Source: a virus. Taken from it: a stretch of DNA of 24,234 bases. Both the position numbers and the translations under genes were made by a program. Positions within the stretch are counted from its first letter, which is position 1, and each line of letters begins with the position of its first letter. The stretch lies in the IMG/VR virus record IMGVR_UViG_3300000117_000245, positions 1 to 24,234 of that record; one strand, 5' to 3'. This document shows, piece by piece, positions 9,454-17,932 of this stretch. Below the pieces are notes generated by a model. That model saw only the letters and a program-made list of their open reading frames with translations. It was not told the origin of the DNA and searched no databases.

Positions 9454-9918
9454 TCAAGTGATGTTGATGGATACTTTGGCATAAGATTCGGCGTCTTTGG
9501 CACTTAGCCATTGACCAACCTTAGGTGCTCCTGCAGCTTGAGCTGCACTTAGCTGACCATTAGCTGCGAGATAAGCATCTGCGCCTGCTACTGGTGCGTC
9601 TGCTACACCTGTTGCGATAGTGTTGGTAGTTACCTGACCAACTCTAAGGATAGCAACCTTACTGCCAACCTGTACTTCATCCTGATGATAATTAATATGC
9701 TGTCGAGTAAGGTCATTATTGACAACATCATTAAGCAAAAGGCCAACTGGCTTTGCACCACTAGGACTAGCAACGTAGTTTACAACTGCGTTACCATCAT
9801 CCATAGCCACGCCTGAGCCACCTGTGACAACTGATACTAATCCACCTCTTGTGATTGCAGAATTGCAGAAAAAAGAGATGTCTGTTTGAGTTTCGATACG
9901 ATCTGGTTTAAGAGCCAT
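9454..9918 (-). CDS. Probable capsid decoration protein (154 aa)
   Basis: Small Gly/Ala/Val/Asp-rich protein starting MALKPDRIETQTDISFFCNS, with RGGLVSVVTGGSG and a long series of short beta strands ending in a KVSINIT strand. It sits between the scaffold/protease and the major capsid gene, the usual place for head decoration or stabilisation proteins, and its pattern (early RGG turn, then a barrel of short strands including VGSKVAILRVG) is like DUF2190-type decoration proteins. The start follows AAGGGAGAATAAAAC. The stop is 23 bp before the capsid start. The assignment rests on position plus overall pattern, not on a diagnostic motif. Confidence 0.65.
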   Translation of the reverse strand: MALKPDRIETQTDISFFCNSAITRGGLVSVVTGGSGVAMDDGNAVVNYVASPSGAKPVGLLLNDVVNNDLTRQHINYHQDEVQVGSKVAILRVGQVTTNTIATGVADAPVAGADAYLAANGQLSAAQAAGAPKVGQWLSAKDAESYAKVSINIT

Positions 9919-9938
9919 GTTTTATTCTCCCTTAAAAA

Positions 9939-10709
9939 TTACTTGGTTTGAAGTCTAGACTTAACAAAATCAACTAAAGCTGCACGAGTAGTTTCAACTG
10001 CGGAAACTTCTTCTTCACCTGCTACAGAAAGACTTACTTCTTCTTCAGTCTCAACTGTTTCAAGATCAGATGCTTCTGCAATCACCTCGTCTGCCTCTTC
10101 TTCTGCTGCCTCAGTCTCTTCTGTTTCTTCAGCAACAATTTCTTCAGAAGCCTTTGGCTTCTTCTTCATGACTGCCTCTTCATCTTCTTCTTTATCTTTC
10201 TTCTTATCCAAAGCTTCTTTAAGAGCTGGCGGCATCTTTGCCTCAGCTGTTTTAGCTGCTTCAGTGATAACAAGAGCGATAGAATCAAAAGATTCGTCAT
10301 CAAGATTCTCAAATTTAGCTACTGCAGCTTCTGCTGCCTCATCATCTAGACCGGCTTCTACAAGAGATGCCCGTCTTTTTAATGCTTTTTCTTTTTTGGC
10401 CATTTCTTCTTCTTTTTCTTTGTAACCAGCAAGAACTTCATTAGCTGAGTCAAGCTGTTCTTTTAAAGAAGTTTTTTCTTCCTCAAGGGCCTTTACGAGT
10501 TCATCTTTCTCTGCAATTGAAGCTTCAAGTGCAGTGAACTTCTCAGTTTGTTCGGTCAAAGCCTCAGCAGATTCTTCCGCCTTAGTTTCCAACTCAGAAA
10601 CCTTGACTTCAAGATCTGAAGCTTTACTGTATGTTGATGCGAATGCTTCAGACGTTAGAAGCGATTCTAATTTCTTATTCATCTTTTCGACGGTCTCTTC
10701 TAGATTCAT
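9939..10709 (-). CDS. Possible nested scaffold protein from an internal start (256 aa)
   Basis: Met275 of the protease-scaffold frame (ATG at 10709, MNLEETVEKMNKKL) is preceded by CCGGAGAAAAAAACT, a Shine-Dalgarno GGAG at a usable 9-nt distance, and falls exactly between the protease domain and the coiled coil. In lambda, gene C (protease) and Nu3 (scaffold) share a frame in the same way. Seen: the ribosome site and the domain border. Inferred: that it is used to make excess scaffold. It is listed as an alternative product, not a separate stretch of DNA. Confidence 0.5.
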   Translation of the reverse strand: MNLEETVEKMNKKLESLLTSEAFASTYSKASDLEVKVSELETKAEESAEALTEQTEKFTALEASIAEKDELVKALEEEKTSLKEQLDSANEVLAGYKEKEEEMAKKEKALKRRASLVEAGLDDEAAEAAVAKFENLDDESFDSIALVITEAAKTAEAKMPPALKEALDKKKDKEEDEEAVMKKKPKASEEIVAEETEETEAAEEEADEVIAEASDLETVETEEEVSLSVAGEEEVSAVETTRAALVDFVKSRLQTK

Positions 10710-11531
10710 AGTTTTTTTCTCCGGCTTAGAAAACGGCTTATTGTCTATTACACCCTTTTTTTCAAAATCAGTGTTTTTATCTTCTAAAAATTTATTCAAC
10801 ATGGTGCGACTAAAAATTATACTATCATTATTAGCAGGCTTGTCAACAAAGCCTTTACCACTAAAAGTAATATCTCTTAATACTCTACCAACAGAATAAC
10901 CCTCATGTTGACCAGTGCCACCATAAGCTCTTAGATGTTTTGTTAAATAGGCAGTATCTTCTTTTCTGGCTAAAACTTTAAATTCGCCAGTAGTCTCATT
11001 TTTTAGACCATAATCAAAATTCTTAAAATAGCATTCCATACTAACGTACTTAATGCCTTCTTCAATTTCATTGATTAAATTTTCTGCCCTAGACTTAAGC
11101 TCAGGATCACTATAAGCCCTATATATTACAGAACCTGTTAAAATATGATATTTTTCAGGTAAATCACTTTCTGGTGTTTCTACAGGAATAACCTGACCAT
11201 TATCATCTATAGGATAATTAGATGTAATATGTCCCACTACTACACTTTCATCATGCTCTAAATTTGTTGGCTTATCCTCAGGAGTACTCTTAGCCTTCCA
11301 GACCTCACCCTTGTCGAAAACGTCATCATTTTTATTCCAAGTACTGCTAACTAAAATAGACTGAACATAATATAAATCTTTATCCTCAATAGCTGCAACA
11401 CTCTTAATATTATTAAAAGCAAAAGCTTTAGTATTTTCACAAGGTTCAGCGACAGAAGCATAGATAATACACGCTTGACTAGCCACTAATGCATCTATAC
11501 CATCAGCTATCTCTTGTTTATATATTTTCAT
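9939..11531 (-). CDS. Prohead protease fused to scaffold (530 aa)
   Basis: Residues 1-240 look like a phage prohead serine protease: NLEHD at 90-94 (candidate catalytic His93), VGHI at 99-102 and KYVSMEC at 161-167 (candidate nucleophile Ser164). The His-then-Ser order is that of S77/S78-type maturation proteases. Residues ~275-395 are a long Glu/Lys/Leu/Ala coiled coil, and residues ~435-510 an extreme Glu/Ala/Lys tail, as in scaffolding cores that are digested during maturation. The protein should form the core on which capsid protein assembles and then cleave it. The start follows TAAGGTAAAATT, and the portal stop lies 9 bp upstream. An internal start (see 9939-10709) may make scaffold without protease. 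Confidence 0.8.
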   Translation of the reverse strand: MKIYKQEIADGIDALVASQACIIYASVAEPCENTKAFAFNNIKSVAAIEDKDLYYVQSILVSSTWNKNDDVFDKGEVWKAKSTPEDKPTNLEHDESVVVGHITSNYPIDDNGQVIPVETPESDLPEKYHILTGSVIYRAYSDPELKSRAENLINEIEEGIKYVSMECYFKNFDYGLKNETTGEFKVLARKEDTAYLTKHLRAYGGTGQHEGYSVGRVLRDITFSGKGFVDKPANNDSIIFSRTMLNKFLEDKNTDFEKKGVIDNKPFSKPEKKTMNLEETVEKMNKKLESLLTSEAFASTYSKASDLEVKVSELETKAEESAEALTEQTEKFTALEASIAEKDELVKALEEEKTSLKEQLDSANEVLAGYKEKEEEMAKKEKALKRRASLVEAGLDDEAAEAAVAKFENLDDESFDSIALVITEAAKTAEAKMPPALKEALDKKKDKEEDEEAVMKKKPKASEEIVAEETEETEAAEEEADEVIAEASDLETVETEEEVSLSVAGEEEVSAVETTRAALVDFVKSRLQTK

Positions 11532-11540
11532 AATTTTACC

Positions 11541-13739
11541 TTATGTTTTGTGTAAAATTGTATACACCATGGAATAAAAAGATGCTTTCGCTTGCTTTTG
11601 ATCATCTAAAGACATCGTATGCGGAAGATCTTGCTGAACAGATTTTTGCCAATCTATATAGTGTCCCATTAGTTCTAAATTTGCTTGAGTATTTATGGTA
11701 TTAAACACTAACTCCACAGCATTTCTATCTATAATAGAATATGGCTTAATATTAAATAACACCTTAGATTTAACTTCTTCTAACTCACTAGCTTCAAGAT
11801 GAGATAAACTTCTAAGATTTTTCTTTCCATAAAAATCAAGCATAATAGGATTGACAATCTCAGATATAGACTCTTGAGCATTTATAGCCCAAATAGATAA
11901 ACTAGCTCCTGTTTGAGGGGCGAATTCTTTTTCTTTTCTTTTCTCTGTATCCTTTGAATTCATAGGTCTTCCTTCTCCTGGCTGACCAGGGGTTTTCTCT
12001 GTAACAACAGGTTTCTTAGGCTTCTCAAATTTATCTTTAAGTTCAAGTAAACTTTGTTCCTCAGATTTCTTGGTGTTTAATTCTACTCCTACTTCACTAG
12101 GTGTCAGCATACCTAATTGTACTCCTAATTTCTTAACAGCATTTTCAAAATTAGCATCATGATAAGGACTAACTTTAGGAGGACTAGCTTTTCTCTTATG
12201 TTCTTTATGCTCTTGATTGACTCTTAGTTTTTCCATATCTGGATCAAGACCAAATCTAGATCGAACCATCTCATCACTAACAATATTTCTATCTGCTAGC
12301 TGTATCAATAAAGACTTCTCAGCTTCTTCATTACTGAGATCCATTCTGTCAAACTCTATTCTGGCAGGATATTTAAAGCCCATAGCTTTCTGAACAAGCT
12401 CTATCTCTTGCTGCCAAAACCTAATAAGAACATCTCTACCGTATTGTAGTCTTTGTGTTAAAGTTTTTAAACTAATAAAATTATTTGTAGTCCCAGCTGC
12501 ACCATAGGTTCCTGTCAATGTAGGAGGAATGCCTAATCCAGCATATACAGCATTTAAATGAGGGATATATTTACCTTCTCCTAAAAATTGATGTACATTA
12601 GTTTTGGATTCTAATAATTCTATATCAGGACCCCAAACAAGATCCATCGTGCCTCCACCAACATTGTTTCCTAGAATTTGTGCTAATTTAGAAGTAGCTG
12701 CTTTTGTAGGAGCAATCTTATGTTCTAAATTACCCAACTTAAATATTCTAATATTAGAAATAGCACCATCTAATGCAGACATATCGGCAAGCTTTAATTT
12801 TTCAATAACTGTAATATCATCCATGATTGCATATATCATAGGATAGGCCCAAGTTTGCCAATCATCTTTTTTATAATGATATACAGATGTTCTGTTTGCA
12901 TCTAATGGATATTTCATCTTTGACTTAGCAGCTTCAATAATCTGATCTGGCAACTGTGCAACAACTTGTTTTTCTGCATCATTCTTAGGCGCATTAATTA
13001 GCTTACGCAAATTTGCTGGTAAAACAAGCTCATAGCGTTTATCCTGAACAAAAGATGACAAAGGCCCAGCAGCCACATCAACATATAAGGGATTCAAAAA
13101 AGTATACTTCCAAGGAATGACTCTCTTTTCAACTTTTTCTTCTGGGCCAATGTCAAAATCAGCTTTAGCTAAGGCTTTGAACATTTTTTCGGTGGCTTTG
13201 GTCGTGAGTTTTCCTGTCTGCCTGTCTATAACAACATTACCTGTTTTGTAAAGATTGTTAACAAACCTTTCGCTACGATCTTTTCCGTTGCATTTTTCAA
13301 ACCATCTTTTGTAGAATCTTTCTACTCTTTTATTTCTGTGTACAATCCTAATCCCCTGAGTAGCAAAATCTCCCATCAAGTCTACAACATTTTTTACCAA
13401 CCCTACACGTTGATAAATATCATCAGCTCTATACATTACATTTTTGACTTTTCTAGGCACTGCTTCATCTGGCCTAAAATAGTCATAATCACCACGAGTT
13501 AATCCTGGCCTTCCTGATGTATTTGTATCTAAATTAGAAAAATCAGTACGATACCTGGAATGTGCAGTAGCTTTATTGCTATACCCGTCTATCAGGGTAT
13601 ATTCATCTAACGCTCCAGCAGAAGCTTTCATGGCTTCATTTTTGCTAGCTTCATCATCTCCATAAAAGATATATGCTTCTTCAGGAGGTGTGGGACTTAC
13701 GTTTTGAATGGCGTCACTTTTTGGATATTTTTTTGGCAT
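11541..13739 (-). CDS. Portal protein (732 aa)
   Basis: Large protein between the large terminase and the protease, the standard portal position. Visible portal-like features are an N-terminal segment leading to DDIYQRVGLVKNVVDLMGDF (residues ~105-125), a short GIRIV strand, a central domain with conserved Asn-Pro-Leu-Tyr-Val (NPLYVDV), and a following helix-rich region with GLGIPPTLTGT, the GIP-type turn common before the portal stem and clip. The C-terminal ~200 residues are charged and less conserved-looking, with helical QQDL/QKQAK segments. It would form the dodecameric ring through which DNA enters. Odd: no Shine-Dalgarno is visible ahead of the ATG (upstream GAATTATAATATAAC), unlike its neighbours; the gap after the terminase stop is 45 bp. 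Confidence 0.85.
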   Translation of the reverse strand: MPKKYPKSDAIQNVSPTPPEEAYIFYGDDEASKNEAMKASAGALDEYTLIDGYSNKATAHSRYRTDFSNLDTNTSGRPGLTRGDYDYFRPDEAVPRKVKNVMYRADDIYQRVGLVKNVVDLMGDFATQGIRIVHRNKRVERFYKRWFEKCNGKDRSERFVNNLYKTGNVVIDRQTGKLTTKATEKMFKALAKADFDIGPEEKVEKRVIPWKYTFLNPLYVDVAAGPLSSFVQDKRYELVLPANLRKLINAPKNDAEKQVVAQLPDQIIEAAKSKMKYPLDANRTSVYHYKKDDWQTWAYPMIYAIMDDITVIEKLKLADMSALDGAISNIRIFKLGNLEHKIAPTKAATSKLAQILGNNVGGGTMDLVWGPDIELLESKTNVHQFLGEGKYIPHLNAVYAGLGIPPTLTGTYGAAGTTNNFISLKTLTQRLQYGRDVLIRFWQQEIELVQKAMGFKYPARIEFDRMDLSNEEAEKSLLIQLADRNIVSDEMVRSRFGLDPDMEKLRVNQEHKEHKRKASPPKVSPYHDANFENAVKKLGVQLGMLTPSEVGVELNTKKSEEQSLLELKDKFEKPKKPVVTEKTPGQPGEGRPMNSKDTEKRKEKEFAPQTGASLSIWAINAQESISEIVNPIMLDFYGKKNLRSLSHLEASELEEVKSKVLFNIKPYSIIDRNAVELVFNTINTQANLELMGHYIDWQKSVQQDLPHTMSLDDQKQAKASFYSMVYTILHKT

Positions 13740-13784
13740 GTTATATTATAATTCTATTGTAATGGGATTACAAGTTTCATACAC

Positions 13785-15818
13785 CTAATCTCTGTAAATA
13801 CCAGTATAAATGTCGTCGTTAGCTGGACCAGTAAACCATTCTGGACCTTTATACATATCTCCACTATCTTTGCCCATATGATTTCTAGCATTTCCACCGA
13901 TAACATCATAGGTAGGAGGCTTGAGAACATTTGTCATTTGTCTTGCAAGCATATTGGCAATTACTAAAGAACTATATCTATCTTTTCTCAATCTACCCTT
14001 TTTACCCCCGTGTAACTTTACTTCTGGAGTATCCCATCTGTCTCTAGCTCCAGCACTAGTGCTTGTCTGAGTCATGACAATTGTTGTTAATTCGTCTTTA
14101 AGTTGCTCTATCTCTAAAATACATTCACTAAGATTATCATATATAGGATTAAGATCACCCTCTAATATGTCCTGATTTTCTCTTTCCATCGCTAGACCCA
14201 AAGAAAAATTGTCAAACCTTGGAAATAACAACCTTTTGTCTTCCATGTCTTTTCGTAAGCCATGATTAGCTTGAGCTGTCCAATTGGCATTAGCAAACTG
14301 CACCATCTCTAAAATATGTAAGCCCTGTTGACTATCAGTATCTTTATTCTTGCCATCATAATCTATAATCGGCCATATTAAATGCTCTCCGGATTGCAGG
14401 CGACTTGGATCATGCAAAGCTTCTTCAATAGCGATTCCTCCACCCTGAGCGTCTATACCTATTCTTTCTGCTGGAAACACTTTCATTAAGTCTCTTATTT
14501 TTCTTGCGCAGAAGCCATAAAAATCATGCTCAGATATTAGACCTGTCTTCTGTCTATCCTTAAAGTTAGTTCTGTTGGTAGTCCACACATATACAACCCT
14601 ATTATGATTTGGCCTTAGCTCAATAACAACAATACAAAAATTATCTTTTTCACTAGCAGGGTCAATGCCGTAAACATATTTTGCTCCAGGATTTCCTTTA
14701 GTTACAGGATCAAATATAATAACATTCTCGTCTTGATCCAAGATAGACTTTTTGTCATCAACCACACAGCTTTCTACTAGACTTCTCTTAAAGAACCCTT
14801 CGCTATCTTCTACAAATACTGCGGCATATTCCATTTGATATGTGCCATTATGGATAGTAGCTTTTGCTCTACTGATTTGTTTGTCATCCATAAAACCTTT
14901 AGGTATTAACTCATAGGGGATACGGATAACACTATAATCTCTCCAGCTAAAGTTGTCTGGAACCTCTTCACCAAAAACATCCTGAAGTTTATTGTGGTCA
15001 CCCTTACTTTCTATAATACCTTTATATCTTTTCCAGTATTGTGCAAAGTGTTTGAAAGCATAATCAGCAGTTCCACTTATTATAGCTTGATTTCCCATTT
15101 TCTTAGTAAGTACTTCTAATTCATCTGTCCAAACACCAAGATCTTTCATAGCCTGTTTTTTAGCTTCTTCTTTTACATTCTCAATAGGGCTTGCACTAAC
15201 AGCAGCAAAACCAGCAACAACAGTTTCATATATTTCAGGAGATATAGAAGCAAATTCATCAGCAATAATGATATGTGCCCTTAGACCTCTGATTTTAGAA
15301 CCATCTCCCATAGGGATAGCAATAGTCCAGCTGTCGCCTAATCGGAGTGTACATCGATCAACATCTTTTCTGGGTCCGTCGTCATTACCACTAAAAATAC
15401 TTCTTAAGACAGGACTATTGCGCCAAATAGTTTCCATATATTCAAAAAGAATTTTACTCTGTCTAAAGGCAGCACCCACAACAACAATTTTGGTTCCAGG
15501 TACAAAGGTGCATTTCAGTATACAATAAAGACTCATAAGAAAAGACTTTCCAAAGCCACGACTTGCTATGAACATTGGAAAGGGTCGTACCCAGAACTCT
15601 TGCAGTATTGCCACCTGTATCGGATGTAGCTCTATGTTGAATAGAAGTTTACAGGTGGTAGCAAGATACTTTGGGTCTCTTAATATTTTTAGTAAATGGT
15701 AGTCTGGATGTTCTATATCATATTTAGATCTACCAATCATGGGATTGTTTGGTGTTGCTATTTTAGATAAGTCACCTAAGCCTAACCAAGCATCTTCTAA
15801 ATTATTGTTTTCGTTCAT
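13785..15818 (-). CDS. terL: Terminase large subunit (677 aa)
   Basis: The ATP-driven packaging motor and nuclease. Residues from the start MNENNNLEDAW: ATPase domain with Walker A SRGFGKS (86-92), Walker B HIIIADE (182-188) with catalytic Glu188, and a likely coupling motif IISGTAD (246-252). Nuclease domain: the RNase H-like acidic residues Asp386 (YGIDPASE), Asp456 (IGIDAQGGG) and Asp613 (RKDRYSSLVIAN) are all present, so both activities look intact. ATG 15818 is preferred over an in-frame ATG at 15899 because the extra 27 residues lie inside the preceding gene and AAGG sits 9 nt before 15818. It overlaps the ERCC4-type nuclease gene by 17 bp, suggesting coupling, and is followed by portal. 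Confidence 0.95.
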   Translation of the reverse strand: MNENNNLEDAWLGLGDLSKIATPNNPMIGRSKYDIEHPDYHLLKILRDPKYLATTCKLLFNIELHPIQVAILQEFWVRPFPMFIASRGFGKSFLMSLYCILKCTFVPGTKIVVVGAAFRQSKILFEYMETIWRNSPVLRSIFSGNDDGPRKDVDRCTLRLGDSWTIAIPMGDGSKIRGLRAHIIIADEFASISPEIYETVVAGFAAVSASPIENVKEEAKKQAMKDLGVWTDELEVLTKKMGNQAIISGTADYAFKHFAQYWKRYKGIIESKGDHNKLQDVFGEEVPDNFSWRDYSVIRIPYELIPKGFMDDKQISRAKATIHNGTYQMEYAAVFVEDSEGFFKRSLVESCVVDDKKSILDQDENVIIFDPVTKGNPGAKYVYGIDPASEKDNFCIVVIELRPNHNRVVYVWTTNRTNFKDRQKTGLISEHDFYGFCARKIRDLMKVFPAERIGIDAQGGGIAIEEALHDPSRLQSGEHLIWPIIDYDGKNKDTDSQQGLHILEMVQFANANWTAQANHGLRKDMEDKRLLFPRFDNFSLGLAMERENQDILEGDLNPIYDNLSECILEIEQLKDELTTIVMTQTSTSAGARDRWDTPEVKLHGGKKGRLRKDRYSSLVIANMLARQMTNVLKPPTYDVIGGNARNHMGKDSGDMYKGPEWFTGPANDDIYTGIYRD

Positions 15819-16260
15819 TCGAATAAACCTTATACATAATTGTTTCAGCAAACTTAGATGCTGTATAGGAGGATTCACAAAACAGCACATGAATATCATG
15901 TAATATAGATAACTCTATAAGTTTCTTAATTAAAAACTTAGGACTTATTCTTGTTTTGTTCAGCATATGTTTTGGGATCCCTGAGTTTTTAGGAAACAGA
16001 TAAACGTCTGATAGAGAAAATTCTAACAAAAGGAATTTATATTTAAACTTCGACATCCTCTCTGTCCAATCATCATACCTTTTCTCCACAATGTTTTTGG
16101 CAAACTCTGATGTGTTCTGCTTTCTTTCAATACAAAGTATATCTTCTAGACCCTCTACAGAATAATCTCCTGTGTCTAGCTTTTGTACCGCTGTGGTGTG
16201 ACCAGGAAACTCCCAAGGTTTTTGTTCCCTAGTATCTATGATGATCTTAAGTTGATCCAT
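15802..16260 (-). CDS. ERCC4/XPF-family nuclease-like protein (152 aa)
   Basis: Carries the ERCC4 nuclease signature: IIDTREQ (residues 7-13, with Asp9, Arg11, Glu12), then TGDYSV (30-35, Asp32) and CIERK (43-47, Glu45-Arg46-Lys47), i.e. GD-x(n)-ERK as in XPF/Mus81 nucleases. The Asp usually three residues after ERK is not present; Ser51/Glu52 are nearest. Enzymes of this class cut branched or flap DNA. The length fits a single nuclease domain without the C-terminal HhH2 domain. The gene overlaps the 207-residue gene upstream and terL downstream, so it belongs to the packaging operon; it could trim branched replication intermediates before packaging, which is inference. No clear ribosome site, so translation is probably coupled. 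Confidence 0.8.
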   Translation of the reverse strand: MDQLKIIIDTREQKPWEFPGHTTAVQKLDTGDYSVEGLEDILCIERKQNTSEFAKNIVEKRYDDWTERMSKFKYKFLLLEFSLSDVYLFPKNSGIPKHMLNKTRISPKFLIKKLIELSILHDIHVLFCESSYTASKFAETIMYKVYSNERKQ

Positions 16261-16867
16261 ATTTCTTTAATAATCTACGAGACTTTTTGATTGCTCTTTG
16301 AACAAGTAACTTTGCAACAGTCTTTACAAAAGGCAGTTTTCTTTTTGATGCCTCTTCTGATAACCAAGTTAATATTTCTTCCATATTATTTTCACACCAA
16401 TCGTTTCCTTCAGCATTCATTCGAACAGCGCGTTTTTTACAACTACACGTAGGAGAACTCTTAATTCCTACAGCTTCCAACATGCCTGAAAGAATGGTTC
16501 CTGGACCATGAGGATCGCTATCCAAAGTGCGTGGCAGATGTGCTTGTAAAAATAATTCTGGATGTTTACCAAGCACTTGTTCAAATCTGTGTTGCAATCC
16601 TTCTAGTGTGCCTCCATCTGCTTTCCACTTAACATAATCGTCTTCTTTGTATAATAAAATAGGAGAGTCTACCTCTCTTATAACAGCAAAAACTATTTTG
16701 GCTTGTTCATAATCTTGAAAAAATACAGCTAATTCATCTAAATGAAAGGTAGCAGGTTCGATAATCAACTCTTCTTTAGTAACTGGATGAACCTTAATAT
16801 TCCTGTATCTATGTAATGTTACTGCATTTTTTAACTTACATATATATGGCTGTTTCATATTAATCAT
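16247..16867 (-). CDS. Hypothetical protein with C-x-C ... W-C motif (206 aa)
   Basis: No named family recognised with certainty. The N-terminal half has short beta strands; around residues 134-180 is a distinctive block: GIKSSPTCSCKKRAVRMN, then a Gly-Asn-Asp-Trp-Cys segment and a helix with EILTWLSEEA and KRKLPF. The Cys-x-Cys plus Trp-Cys arrangement is like phage and bacterial proteins of unknown function in which CxC-(K/R)R-A-x-x-(M/L)N and W-C-x-x-N are conserved, perhaps a metal site with three cysteines. The C-terminus is strongly basic (KKSRRLLKKYGS), suggesting nucleic-acid contact. ATG 16867 is preferred because GGAG lies 6 nt upstream; ATGs at 16870 and 16858 are in frame. Its place between two nuclease genes suggests DNA packaging or processing. 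Confidence 0.6.
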   Translation of the reverse strand: MINMKQPYICKLKNAVTLHRYRNIKVHPVTKEELIIEPATFHLDELAVFFQDYEQAKIVFAVIREVDSPILLYKEDDYVKWKADGGTLEGLQHRFEQVLGKHPELFLQAHLPRTLDSDPHGPGTILSGMLEAVGIKSSPTCSCKKRAVRMNAEGNDWCENNMEEILTWLSEEASKRKLPFVKTVAKLLVQRAIKKSRRLLKKYGST

Positions 16868-17136
16868 CATCTTCTCCTATTGCTAACTATTTTAAAAAAA
16901 GTTTCTGCATACGCATCTTCATTATCCTTAATAAACGAATGATGTTTTCTGCATAATGTTATACCGTTATTGGGATGAAAACGTAACCCTGGAAAATCAC
17001 TCCACCTTTTTATATGATGTACTTGTAATTGTTTTTTCATATTACACCCTGGCCACTGACATGTATGATTGTCTAATTTTTTGACCTGTTTTCTCCATTG
17101 TTTATATTGTGGATCTTTATAATTTCTATACATCAT
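16867..17136 (-). CDS. HNH endonuclease, packaging-associated (89 aa)
   Basis: Compact HNH fold: Cys26-x4-Cys31 (CQWPGC), His40-His41 (VHHIK), Asn56/57 (PNNGITLC), Cys62 and His65-His66 (CRKHH). The four cysteine/histidine zinc ligands and the catalytic His are present. In many cos phages a small HNH protein encoded beside the terminase genes stimulates terminase cutting; the position here, between probable terS and terL, fits that role better than homing. Two candidate starts, ATG 17136 and ATG 17133, overlap the end of the upstream gene by about 10 bp, so translation is coupled. It could be a self-splicing or homing remnant, but it interrupts nothing visible. Confidence 0.85.
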   Translation of the reverse strand: MMYRNYKDPQYKQWRKQVKKLDNHTCQWPGCNMKKQLQVHHIKRWSDFPGLRFHPNNGITLCRKHHSFIKDNEDAYAETFFKIVSNRRR

Positions 17137-17932
17137 CTGGTGTTAAAAAGGGTTTGTCTACAATATCATTTGCATAAGTATGGTATTCTGTTAATTTTTC
17201 TCTACTTTTTTCTGTAGCCATACTTAAAATTTCCATTTGCCTGCCCTCCTTCTCTCTAATCTCTTCATCTTCCAACATCCGAATCAATCCCACCCATGAT
17301 GATTTACCATCCTCAATACGTTTAATACGCTGTTCACGTGTCGCCTTTAAATCTTTGCTAATCTTCTGCTGTTCATTTAAAAGTTTGGTATACTCGTTCG
17401 TGTAGGAGCTAATACTGTTTCTTGCAAAACTTAATTGAGTTTCTAGATTAGTAAGTTTCGCCGTGTCCCTATCTTCTTCTGCCAAGCTATATTCAAAGTC
17501 TACTTGCTTCTGTAGCTTCTCTGTATCTGCTATATGTCTTTTGCGTTCTTTCATTGAACGATTGATTAAAATGTCAATAGTGATAAACTGTTTAATTTGT
17601 AATTCTTCTGCAGGAAGTACGTCCTCACGAAATTGTTTTACTAAATTAATCCATGTATTTTCAAAATATTCTAATTCTCCACTTTCAGCATCAAATTGTC
17701 TAGTTATTTCATTCCAAAAGCTTTTACTGTGTAGTTTATTTTTAAGGGTGTCATAACCTTCAGGATCATTCATATACTCCAATTTAGATTCAGATATATA
17801 TCTTTTGATTGGTGCAGGAGTACGGTTTAAGTGGGTGGCAATTTGTTTAATATCTAATTTATTAAAATTATCTCTTATATACTCTTCTTCATCTAGAGAT
17901 AGCTGTCCACGCTTCTTAGGTATCTTGTTCAT
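17126..17932 (-). CDS. Probable terminase small subunit (268 aa)
   Basis: Residues ~10-50 form a helix-turn-helix (LDEEEYIRDNFNKLDIKQIA, then HLNRTPAPIKRYI), followed by ~180 residues of charged helices likely to form coiled coil (EKLQKQVDFEYSLAEEDRD, then TNLETQLSF and LNEQQKISKDLKATREQRIKR). N-terminal DNA binding plus central helical oligomerisation is the plan of terminase small subunits, and the gene is two places upstream of terL. It overlaps the sigma factor gene by 17 bp and the HNH gene by 11 bp. The HTH resembles that of the 72-residue protein at 18742. The name is inferred from architecture and position, not from a recognised TerS family. Confidence 0.6.
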   Translation of the reverse strand: MNKIPKKRGQLSLDEEEYIRDNFNKLDIKQIATHLNRTPAPIKRYISESKLEYMNDPEGYDTLKNKLHSKSFWNEITRQFDAESGELEYFENTWINLVKQFREDVLPAEELQIKQFITIDILINRSMKERKRHIADTEKLQKQVDFEYSLAEEDRDTAKLTNLETQLSFARNSISSYTNEYTKLLNEQQKISKDLKATREQRIKRIEDGKSSWVGLIRMLEDEEIREKEGRQMEILSMATEKSREKLTEYHTYANDIVDKPFLTPDDV

